64,000 nt of DNA from an uncultured Acidobacteriaceae bacterium (GTDB taxonomy: Bacteria > Acidobacteriota > Terriglobia > Terriglobales > Acidobacteriaceae): assembly GCA_903828675.1 (NCBI GenBank), contig CAIKND010000182.1:1-64000 (forward strand), in the 5' to 3' direction. Positions 23,372 to 31,238 of the stretch are shown here, piece after piece. Within the stretch, counting starts at the first letter, position 1. Each line of letters opens with the position of its first letter. The notes below the pieces were generated by a model that saw only the letters and a list, made by a program, of their open reading frames with translations, did no database searches and had not been told where the DNA came from. The position numbers were made by a program, and so were the translations under genes.

Positions 23372-23668
23372 ATGTTTGTCGTGGTATGGCAATTTGAAAT
23401 CGCCGAAGAGATGATCGCCGGCTTTGAAGCCGCATACGGCCCCGAGGGCGCCTGGGCCCAGCTCTTCCGCATCTCTCCCAACTACCTCGGCACCGAGTTG
23501 CTGCGCGATGCCTACATTTCAGGCAACTACCTCACCATCGACCGCTGGACTAGCGAAGCCGACTTCCGCGCCTTCCGCAAGCAGCACGACCAGGAATACG
23601 AGGCCCTCGACCGCACCTGTGACGCCCTCACCAGCCGCGAAACCCGCATCGGTGCTTTCACCGTTTAA
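23372..23668 (+). CDS. Small antibiotic-biosynthesis-monooxygenase-like (ABM fold) protein
   Basis: MFVVVWQFEI..GTELLRDAYISGNYLTIDRWTSEADFRAFR. Confidence 0.65.
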   Translation: MFVVVWQFEIAEEMIAGFEAAYGPEGAWAQLFRISPNYLGTELLRDAYISGNYLTIDRWTSEADFRAFRKQHDQEYEALDRTCDALTSRETRIGAFTV

Positions 23669-23817
23669 GTTGTCTCGCCACGTACGCGTCGACCACCTCG
23701 GTGCGCACGTCCATAGACAACACCTCCCTTCTTCTCCATTTCTTCGCCATTATTTCCTGTCTTTGTGCTTCCAGCCCTGCTACAATCCCATCGAAAACCA
23801 ATTTAAGCCCAACGCTG

Positions 23818-23832
23818 TTTCCTGTCAGGAAA
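23818..23832. promoter_or_regulatory. Palindrome upstream of recA, candidate SOS operator
   Basis: TTTCCTG-T-CAGGAAA, 40 nt before the recA start. Confidence 0.4.
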
Positions 23833-23872
23833 GCATGAGATGAGCAGGGCGACATTCTGAGGAGCCCTCCCG

Positions 23873-24949
23873 ATGGCCATCGCCGATGACCGCACCAAAG
23901 CCGTAGAACTGGCCCTTGCACAGATCGAAAAACAGTTTGGAAAAGGGTCCATTGTGCGGCTCGGCTCCAAAGAGGCGCTGATGCCCATCGCCGTCATCTC
24001 AACCGGCTCCATCAGCTTTGATGCCGCCCTCGGCGTCGGTGGCGTACCTCGCGGCCGTGTCATTGAGGTCTTCGGCCCCGAATCTTCGGGCAAGACCACC
24101 ATCACCCTCCAGATCATCGCCGAGGCCCAAAAACTCGGCGGTCTCGCGGCGTTCGTTGATGCCGAGCACGCCCTCGACCCCGCCTACGCCCGCAAGCTCG
24201 GCGTGGACATCGACAACCTGCTCGTTTCGCAGCCCGACTCCGGCGAACAGGCCCTCGAAATTACTGAGGCCCTCGTAAAGTCCGGCGCCATTGACGTGCT
24301 GGTCGTCGATTCGGTGGCCGCTCTCGTCCCCAAGGCCGAGCTTGACGGCGAAATGGGCGATTCCCACATGGGCCTCCAGGCCCGCCTCATGTCCCAGGCT
24401 CTCCGCAAGCTCACCGGTAGCGTCTCCAAATCCCGCACCGCACTCATCTTTATCAATCAGATTCGAGAGAAAATCGGCGTCATGTTCGGCAACCCTGAGA
24501 CCACCACCGGCGGGCGCGCCCTCAAGTTCTACTCCTCGGTCCGCGTCGACATCCGCCGCATCGCCGCCATCAAGGAAGGCGACGTCGTAACCGGAAACCG
24601 CACCAAGGTCAAAATCGTCAAAAACAAGGTAGCCGCGCCCTTCCGCGAGGCCGAGTTCGACATCCTTTACGGCGAGGGAATCAGCAAGGAAGGCGACGTC
24701 CTTGACCAGGCCGTGGCCAACAACATCGTTGAGAAGTCCGGCGCCTGGTACAGCTACGCCGGCGAGCGAATCGGCCAGGGCCGCGAAAACACCCGCTCCT
24801 TCCTCAAGGAAAACCGGGACATCTTCATCAAGATGGATGCCGAGCTTCGCAAGAAGCTCAACATCGGCGCCGTCAAGGCAGACGTTCCCGAAGTCCCCGC
24901 ATCCGGCCCCGCTGAAGCCAAGGAAGTTGTCCGCGGACGCAAGGGGTAG
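23873..24949 (+). CDS. recA: Recombinase RecA
   Basis: [67 protein letters not shown]. Confidence 0.99.
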   Translation: MAIADDRTKAVELALAQIEKQFGKGSIVRLGSKEALMPIAVISTGSISFDAALGVGGVPRGRVIEVFGPESSGKTTITLQIIAEAQKLGGLAAFVDAEHALDPAYARKLGVDIDNLLVSQPDSGEQALEITEALVKSGAIDVLVVDSVAALVPKAELDGEMGDSHMGLQARLMSQALRKLTGSVSKSRTALIFINQIREKIGVMFGNPETTTGGRALKFYSSVRVDIRRIAAIKEGDVVTGNRTKVKIVKNKVAAPFREAEFDILYGEGISKEGDVLDQAVANNIVEKSGAWYSYAGERIGQGRENTRSFLKENRDIFIKMDAELRKKLNIGAVKADVPEVPASGPAEAKEVVRGRKG

Positions 24950-24975
24950 AGCCGGTTCCCATATCCTTCGACCCC

Positions 24976-24999
24976 AACGGCTGCCCCTGGGCAGCCGTT
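24976..24999 (+). terminator. recA terminator hairpin
   Basis: AACGGCTGCCC-CT-GGGCAGCCGTT followed by TCTGCTT. Confidence 0.75.
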
Positions 25000-25060
25000 T
25001 CTGCTTGACTTTTCATAGTAATGTATGTATGGTTATGAATGAATAACGGAGGGGCGACCA

Positions 25061-25510
25061 ATGAAACCCACTGAGCAAACAAAAGTGCATGTGATTTCTA
25101 CATACGTCAAGCCCGCACGCTTGAAAGGCGAGAAGACCATTCAAGTCAGAGTTGGAAATATCCAAAAAGAACTGGGGTGGACAAACAGGACTCCTTCAGT
25201 CTTTTCAACTTTGTTGTCAAAGGACTTTCAGCAGGAAGCCGGCGTCGAGTTGATTGAGAAGAGAGGCGGTCCACCTTCTGGCGGGCCGAGCACAACCTGG
25301 CAATTCGTGTTCCGGGTGCTGGGTGAAGACGAAAAAATTGATCCAGCAACAAAAGCGCCTGCATGTGGGGGCGGGCTATTGGCCCTTTATGGAATCTGCG
25401 CGAACATGTACCGGGAAGTTGGGGGCGCCGAAGCATTCATTCGCTCCGAGCGCGAAAACTTCGGCTCGATTGCCCCAGATCTTCCCGAGTCGATGGGGGC
25501 GCGCAGCTGA
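25061..25510 (+). CDS. Hypothetical protein, possible antitoxin or regulator of the PIN gene
   Basis: Body STYVKPARLKGEKTIQVRVGNIQKELGWTNRTPSVFSTLLSKDF; TGA overlaps the next ATG (TGATG), implying translational coupling. Confidence 0.65.
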   Translation: MKPTEQTKVHVISTYVKPARLKGEKTIQVRVGNIQKELGWTNRTPSVFSTLLSKDFQQEAGVELIEKRGGPPSGGPSTTWQFVFRVLGEDEKIDPATKAPACGGGLLALYGICANMYREVGGAEAFIRSERENFGSIAPDLPESMGARS

Positions 25511-25935
25511 TGAGCCGCATCTATTGGGACACCATGCTGTTCGCCTACATCCTTGAAGGGAACCCTGTTTTCGGCCAACCGGCGCGGGAAGCATATAAAG
25601 CATTCTCGCAGCGCGGAGACACAATCTGTACCAGTGTATTTACGCTCGGGGAAATCCTTGTAAGGCCGAGAATGGTCAAGGATAATGCCGCCTATGAGAC
25701 GATACGTAAATTTATGCTCGGCGGTGAGGTCGAACTGCTGCCGTTTACCTTCGAGACAGCTGAACAATACAGTGCCGTCCGTGCCCAGACCAGACTAAAG
25801 GCCGCCGATGCAATTCATGCAGCAACGGCCATCTTGGCTAAGGTCAACTTGTTTGTCACAAACGATTTGGACATTAGGAAGCAGAAAATTCAGGGTCTTC
25901 CTTTTATTGCGGGCTTGGATGGGAAGATATTTTAG
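25510..25935 (+). CDS. PIN-domain protein, VapC-like ribonuclease toxin candidate
   Basis: IYWDTMLFAYILEGNP, E in FTLGEILVRP, LKAADAIHAATAI, LFVTNDLDI: acidic PIN residues retained. Confidence 0.82.
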   Translation: MSRIYWDTMLFAYILEGNPVFGQPAREAYKAFSQRGDTICTSVFTLGEILVRPRMVKDNAAYETIRKFMLGGEVELLPFTFETAEQYSAVRAQTRLKAADAIHAATAILAKVNLFVTNDLDIRKQKIQGLPFIAGLDGKIF

Positions 25936-25966
25936 GCGGTGACTGAGCCTGTACAGAGGCCGCGAA

Positions 25967-26076
25967 TTCCAGGTCTCGCTCCTGAAACCTGGAATTTGCA
26001 TGCGATACGGAATTCTGCACTTTTTCCCAGTGCCCCAGGTCCCAATTTCGGAACCTGGGATTCTTCCAGCCGGCTT
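25967..26076. repeat. Two adjacent CCAGGT-type hairpins
   Basis: TCCAGGTCTCGCTCCTGAAACCTGGAAT and GTGCCCCAGGTCCCAATTTCGGAACCTGGGATT. Confidence 0.75.
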
Positions 26077-27327
26077 CTACTTCGGCATCCACCCCAAAAA
26101 CTGCATCCGCTCCAGAATTCCCCTCGGAATGGGAATGTGCGGCGCGGGCCGGTTGGGCGGCGGGCCGTGCTGGAAGCCGTGCCCCGGAGGCGGCGGAAAG
26201 ACTCCGCCCGCCATGCCAGGCAGCGGTATGCCCCCCGGACGCGGTGGAAGCCCGGGCCGCGGAGGAAGCCCCGGGCGGGCCGGCGCAACCATTGAGGCCG
26301 CATACTGCTTGTACTTGCCCTGCAGATACTTCTTCATATCCTCGGCCCCGGTCTTGATCCCCTCAGCCATATCGCCGCTGTAAGCCAGGAAGAGCCCCGG
26401 CACCTGATCGATGCTGATGGTCTTGCTCTCTTCCCTGCCCAGAAAGCCCTTCACCATCACTTGAATCTGAGTGGGCAGAGTCCTTCCCGCAGCATCTTTG
26501 TCAGTCAGGTGCTCCTGCCATTCCTGGTGTAACTTCGTGCCAACCGAAGCGGTTGCCTTCCTGCCGAAAGCACTTTGCTTATTTTTGTCGATCAGGGGCA
26601 GCAGATAACTGTATTCGAGTCCAGGGTCGACCCGGGTAAGCTGCTCGGAGATCAACGACGCGGCGTTGCTCCCTTCAAAAGTATCCAGGCCGATCACCTT
26701 GGTGTCGCCCTTGTTCAGGAAGAGGAGATTGCCCTTGTTGATCCATTTCCCCGGATTATCGCTCTGGATCTCGAAACGATCATTGTTGGCTGTAAAAATA
26801 TCGACCGCCACGATCCGGCCCAGTTCGCGCCAGGCGCTGTGATGCATCAGCCGCATTACGGCGTTCTGCATCATCGTGAGGTTCAAACGATCGCCGGAAT
26901 CAACGGCCTCCGCATCGGTCAGGCCTTCGACAAACGGGATCTTCGTCCAGACATAGGGTGCGGTCATGGCATTGTTGTACTGCGGGGTGCCGGCGGCGAA
27001 GGTGGTTTGGACCTTGGCGCGAAACACGACCACCTCGCCTGGAGTCATGATCTTGGTGTTGACCAGCTCATTGTTGACGTTCTTCATCAGCTTTGAACCC
27101 CAATGAATGGAGTTCTCCGTCTGGCGCAACCGCTGGGCGTCCTGCACGCCGCCTCCGGGAGTTGCCGTCGCGGCAGAGGCGTATTCGCCCTTGAACACAA
27201 CATCCCACCTCTTCGTAGTTCGGCCCGGGTTTCCTAGAGCCATCTTCACGAAGAACACTGGTCGCTTGGTGAGCCCTGAAATCTCAGCTATGGAATTATT
27301 CACAATGATTGGCAAGGTACCTGCCAT
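26077..27327 (-). CDS. Uncharacterised protein with atypical-kinase-like motifs and Pro/Gly-rich C-terminus
   Basis: LGRIVAVDIFTANNDRFE...NKGNLLFLN...VIGLD motif series; C-terminal PGLPPRPGLPPRPGG; start MAGTLPIIV with GAGG 8 nt upstream. Confidence 0.6.
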   Translation of the reverse strand: MAGTLPIIVNNSIAEISGLTKRPVFFVKMALGNPGRTTKRWDVVFKGEYASAATATPGGGVQDAQRLRQTENSIHWGSKLMKNVNNELVNTKIMTPGEVVVFRAKVQTTFAAGTPQYNNAMTAPYVWTKIPFVEGLTDAEAVDSGDRLNLTMMQNAVMRLMHHSAWRELGRIVAVDIFTANNDRFEIQSDNPGKWINKGNLLFLNKGDTKVIGLDTFEGSNAASLISEQLTRVDPGLEYSYLLPLIDKNKQSAFGRKATASVGTKLHQEWQEHLTDKDAAGRTLPTQIQVMVKGFLGREESKTISIDQVPGLFLAYSGDMAEGIKTGAEDMKKYLQGKYKQYAASMVAPARPGLPPRPGLPPRPGGIPLPGMAGGVFPPPPGHGFQHGPPPNRPAPHIPIPRGILERMQFLGWMPK

Positions 27328-27510
27328 GATGATTGCCTCATTTCTGAAATGAACGCGAAAAGATGCAGTTTTTTTTGTTGCGACCATACTCTCGCCGCAT
27401 TGTGCTTCTGTCAAGTAATTGAATTTACGGCAGATTCAGCGTCCGCGCTTCCATATTCGCGGCGAATTGCCTGGCCCCGTTTTATTGATCCGCCCGCAAA
27501 ACTCGAGATC

Positions 27511-27550
27511 CGTGCCCATCCATTCCGTGTTCTTTACGGAATGGGTGGGA
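27511..27550. repeat. GTGCCCA-headed hairpin repeat
   Basis: CCCATCCATTCCG-tgttcttta-CGGAATGGGTGGG. Confidence 0.9.
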
Positions 27551-27578
27551 CAGCAACCAACTAAACCCCGCGCACTTC

Positions 27579-27603
27579 TGTCCACTGTCCGCCCTCCACT
27601 GCT
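27579..27603. repeat. Degenerate heptanucleotide tract (CACTGTCC type)
   Basis: CTGTCCACTGTCCGCCCTCCACTGC. Confidence 0.7.
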
Positions 27604-27722
27604 TCCGGGCCGCCCCATCCAGAAATGAAAAAATACAACCAATTCTTATCCAACTCATTTTACACGACTTACACTCATTTCAAAATGCAGATAATTACCA
27701 CCTGAAAGCGCACAATTGAACT

Positions 27723-27860
27723 ATGAAGTCCAAATTAGCCGCTGAGGAGCAAGCCGTCATGATCAAATCCGTCCAGATCCAAATCGCCCGGCCATCCTGC
27801 GGCCTACCCCCACCCCCCTCCTACCTCCCCTCCCACCCCCCCTCCCCCTCTTTCCCGTGA
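27723..27860 (+). CDS. Possible 45-aa micro-ORF with proline-rich C-terminus
   Basis: MKSKLAAEEQAVMIKSVQIQIARPSCGLPPPPSYLPSHPPSPSFP*; no convincing Shine-Dalgarno. Confidence 0.25.
   Translation: MKSKLAAEEQAVMIKSVQIQIARPSCGLPPPPSYLPSHPPSPSFP
27803..27856 (-). other. C-rich/G-rich low-complexity tract, G-quadruplex-capable on minus strand
   Basis: CCTACCCCCACCCCCCTCCTACCTCCCCTCCCACCCCCCCTCCCCCTCTTTCCC. Confidence 0.85.
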
Positions 27861-27943
27861 AACCATCAGGCGGCTGCGCCCCGAATCCCGAGCCGTCTGG
27901 CCCGCGGCCCATTGGCTGCTAGAATCCGTGTAGAGTTCTCCCC

Positions 27944-28429
27944 ATGACCGTGAAAGCCCTCTATCCCGGCACCTTCGACCCGCCTACCAACGGCCACGTC
28001 GATCTCATCATGCGCGGAGCCCGCCTTTTCAGCCATCTCACGGTCGCCGTCCTCAACAATCCCGGCAAAAATCCGCTCTTCAATGTTGAAGAACGCGTCG
28101 AGATGCTCCGTGAGGTCACCAGTTCGCTCGATAACGTCTCCGTAGCCACCTTCAACGGCCTCATGGTCGAGTTTGCCCGCCGCGAGGGAGCCTCCGCCGT
28201 GCTGCGCGGCATCCGCGCCATCTCCGACTACGAATACGAGTTCCAGATGGCCCTGATGAATCGCCGACTGGCCCCGGAAATCGAGACCGTCTTCCTCCAG
28301 CCGGCCGGCCGCTATTCCTTCATCAGCTCGCGCATGTTGAAAGAAGTCTTCAGCTTCGGCGGCGAAGTCACCGGCCTGGTCCCGCCCAACGTCCTCAAGC
28401 GCCTCCGCGCCCGCATGAACAACGGCTGA
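27944..28429 (+). CDS. coaD: Phosphopantetheine adenylyltransferase
   Basis: ALYPGTFDPPTNGHVDLIMRGA, YEYEFQMALMNR, SSRMLKEVFSFGG. Confidence 0.97.
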   Translation: MTVKALYPGTFDPPTNGHVDLIMRGARLFSHLTVAVLNNPGKNPLFNVEERVEMLREVTSSLDNVSVATFNGLMVEFARREGASAVLRGIRAISDYEYEFQMALMNRRLAPEIETVFLQPAGRYSFISSRMLKEVFSFGGEVTGLVPPNVLKRLRARMNNG

Positions 28430-28546
28430 CGCCACCCGCGCAAAAACTCCGTGCCCCATCCATTTGTCATTCTGAGCAGCTTTGCTCGCGGCAGCGCGTT
28501 ACGTCCGGGGATGAGCGGCCGCCGTCCACCTCGCAAAAAAAGCTCC

Positions 28547-28586
28547 GTGCCCCATCCATTCCGCGCTCTTTGCGGAATGGGTGGGA
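28547..28586. repeat. GTGCCCCA-headed hairpin repeat
   Basis: CCCATCCATTCCGC-gctcttt-GCGGAATGGGTGGG. Confidence 0.92.
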
Positions 28587-28737
28587 CAGATCAACACTCA
28601 ACCGGGCCGTTCATCAGGAGCGGAGCGTAGCGGAGTCGAAGAACCTGCTTCTTGCAATTCATGGCTCAAGCGTGGGATAGCAACAATCCAACCCCGGATT
28701 TTGCGCTTCCCCCAAAATCTGTAAAGATAGAACTGCT

Positions 28738-29934
28738 ATGACAGTTTCTACTCCCGCAAAAGTATTCGCCGACCGCATTGGCCGGATCGAGGTCTCAGCA
28801 ACCATGGCCGTAGCCGCCGAGGCCGCCAAATTGCGCGCCCAGGGCGCCAACCTCGTGGATTTTGGTGCCGGAGAGCCCCATTTCCCCACGCCGCGACACA
28901 TCAAGGACGCGGCCATCGCCGCCATTGACGCCAACTTCACCCGCTATACCGTCGTTCCCGGCATTCCCGATGTGCGCAAGGCCATCGTCGAGCGCCACGC
29001 CACCGACTTCGGCTCCGACTACGACATCTCTGAAGCCATCTTCACCACCGGCGGCAAACTCGCCCTCTTCAACACCATTCAGGTGCTTATCGAGCATGGC
29101 GACGAAGTTATCCTGCCCGTGCCTTACTGGGTCAGCTTCAAAGACATCATCCAGTACGCTGGCGGCAAGGTGGTTTACCTCGAGACCAGCGAAGCCGAGA
29201 GCTTCCGCATCACGGCAGACGCCATCGAGAAGGCCATCACGCCCAAGACCAAGGCCATCATCCTCAACTCGCCGTCCAACCCCGCCGGATCGGTGGTGTC
29301 GGCTGAGGACCTCGAGCGCATCGTCCACCTGGCCCATGATCGCGGCATCTACCTGCTGCTGGACGAGTGCTACGTCTATCTCAACTACGCCGGCAAACCC
29401 GTCTCCGGCGGCTCATTCACCTGGGCCAAGGACCACATTGTGGTGCTCGGCTCGCTCTCCAAGACCTATGCCATGACCGGCTGGCGCGCTGGATTTGCCC
29501 TGGCGGCAAAGCCCATCATCGCCAACCTCAGCAAGCTCCAGTCGCAGTCCACCTCCAACGCCACCAGCTTCGTCCAGAAGGCCGCCATCGCTGCCCTGGC
29601 AGGTTCCCAGGAGTGTGTCACCGAGTTCCGCGCCGAATTCATCGACCTGCGGGACTACATGCTTGCCAGTCTGGCCCGCATTCCTGGAATCACCTGCACC
29701 AAGCCCGAAGGCGCTTTCTACGTTTACCCCAACATCTCCGCATACCTGGGCAAGGGCGGCATCAAGACCGCTACCGAGCTGGCCACACGCCTGCTCCACG
29801 AAGCTCATGTCGTCACCGTGCCCGGCGAAGCCTTCGGCACTGCCGAACACATTCGCATCTCCTACCCCGTCACAAAACAAAACATCGACGAAGGAACCCG
29901 CCGCATGGGCGAATTCCTCACACAGCTCAAGTAG
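28738..29934 (+). CDS. PLP-dependent aminotransferase (aspartate aminotransferase class I)
   Basis: DFGAGEPHFPTPRHI, NSPSNPAGSVVSAEDLERI, LGSLSKTYAMTGWRAGFA. Confidence 0.95.
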   Translation: MTVSTPAKVFADRIGRIEVSATMAVAAEAAKLRAQGANLVDFGAGEPHFPTPRHIKDAAIAAIDANFTRYTVVPGIPDVRKAIVERHATDFGSDYDISEAIFTTGGKLALFNTIQVLIEHGDEVILPVPYWVSFKDIIQYAGGKVVYLETSEAESFRITADAIEKAITPKTKAIILNSPSNPAGSVVSAEDLERIVHLAHDRGIYLLLDECYVYLNYAGKPVSGGSFTWAKDHIVVLGSLSKTYAMTGWRAGFALAAKPIIANLSKLQSQSTSNATSFVQKAAIAALAGSQECVTEFRAEFIDLRDYMLASLARIPGITCTKPEGAFYVYPNISAYLGKGGIKTATELATRLLHEAHVVTVPGEAFGTAEHIRISYPVTKQNIDEGTRRMGEFLTQLK

Positions 29935-30000
29935 AGCCGTTTCGAATCACACCGTTGCGCAGGCTGTTTTACGAAGCGGATCCGAAAATTAAACCATGTC

Positions 30001-30025
30001 GGGCCGCCCCAAGGGCGGCCCTTTT
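30001..30025 (+). terminator. Rho-independent terminator of aminotransferase gene
   Basis: GGGCCGCCC-CAA-GGGCGGCCC-TTTT. Confidence 0.88.
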
Positions 30026-30086
30026 GGCGAAAAGTATCGTTCGTCACTGTGCAAACGTAGTGTCTGTCGAGTAGGATGTCTTTTCG

Positions 30087-31205
30087 ATGTCCAACCCGAT
30101 TGATTTTCGCCCTGTGATACTTGCCGGAGGAAGCGGTACTCGCTTCTGGCCCCGTTCTCGCCGCGCCCGCGCCAAGCAGGTTCTCGCGCTTGACGGCGAA
30201 CGCTCCATGATTCAGCAGACCGTGGAGCGGCTAAAGCCCCTGGCCGGACTGGACAAGACTTGGATCATTACCAACGAGTATCTGGCTCATGAAATCGCCG
30301 ACCAGTTGCCCGGCTTGCCCGCGGCGCAAATCGTACAGGAACCGGTGGCTCGTAATACCGCCCCAGCTTGCGGACTGGCAGCCTTCATCATTGAGAGGCA
30401 AAATCCCAACGCGGTACTTGGCATCTTTCCCTCTGACCATGTGATTGCGGACGAGCCCCGCTTCCTCAAGGCACTGCAAAAGAGCATTGCACTGGCCGCC
30501 GCCGGAGACAACATCGTGGTGCTTGGCATTGAACCGGTTCGTGCCGAAACAGGTTATGGCTATATCGAGACTGGCGACCTTACCAGCGACGATGCCGCCC
30601 TCCACGTCCGCCGCTTTATCGAAAAGCCCAACCAGAACCGCGCCGAGGAGTTCGTGGCAGCCGGCAACTATTACTGGAACTCAGGCATGTTCCTCTGGTC
30701 CGCGCGCACCCTGGCCAATGCCGTCAGAGAACACCTGCCAGAGACAGCTCCTCTGCTCGAGGGCATTGCCGCCGCCTACGGCACCCCCCAATTCGAAGAA
30801 GTCTTTCATTCCGCCTACCCAAAATGTGAAAACATCTCGGTGGATTACGCGGTGCTGGAACCGCGCTCGGCCAAGGGAGAGCACCTCTCCCACCTCTATT
30901 GCCTGCCCGCCGAGTTCAGTTGGAACGACCTAGGATCGTGGGCCTCGCTCTACGAGTACCAGGTTGAAACCAAGCTCCGTGGCGATGCCGAAGGCAATGT
31001 CGCCGACACCGGTGGTCACATGGCCATCGACGCGATCGACAATTACATCTTCAGCCCCAAAAAATTTGTGGCACTCGTAGGTGTTGAGAATCTGGTCATT
31101 GTCGATACTGAAGATGCGCTGCTCATTGTCCAGCGCGATCATTCGCAGGACGTGGGCAAGATCGTAAAGGAACTGGGCCTCATCGGCCGCACTGAGCTGA
31201 TCTAG
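30087..31205 (+). CDS. Mannose-1-phosphate guanylyltransferase
   Basis: VILAGGSGTRFWPRSRRARAKQVLAL, FIEKPN, NSGMFLWSA, SVDYAVLE. Confidence 0.93.
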   Translation: MSNPIDFRPVILAGGSGTRFWPRSRRARAKQVLALDGERSMIQQTVERLKPLAGLDKTWIITNEYLAHEIADQLPGLPAAQIVQEPVARNTAPACGLAAFIIERQNPNAVLGIFPSDHVIADEPRFLKALQKSIALAAAGDNIVVLGIEPVRAETGYGYIETGDLTSDDAALHVRRFIEKPNQNRAEEFVAAGNYYWNSGMFLWSARTLANAVREHLPETAPLLEGIAAAYGTPQFEEVFHSAYPKCENISVDYAVLEPRSAKGEHLSHLYCLPAEFSWNDLGSWASLYEYQVETKLRGDAEGNVADTGGHMAIDAIDNYIFSPKKFVALVGVENLVIVDTEDALLIVQRDHSQDVGKIVKELGLIGRTELI

Positions 31206-31238
31206 GAAGATCGCTCAGTGCGCCCGGTCGGCGGGGTC

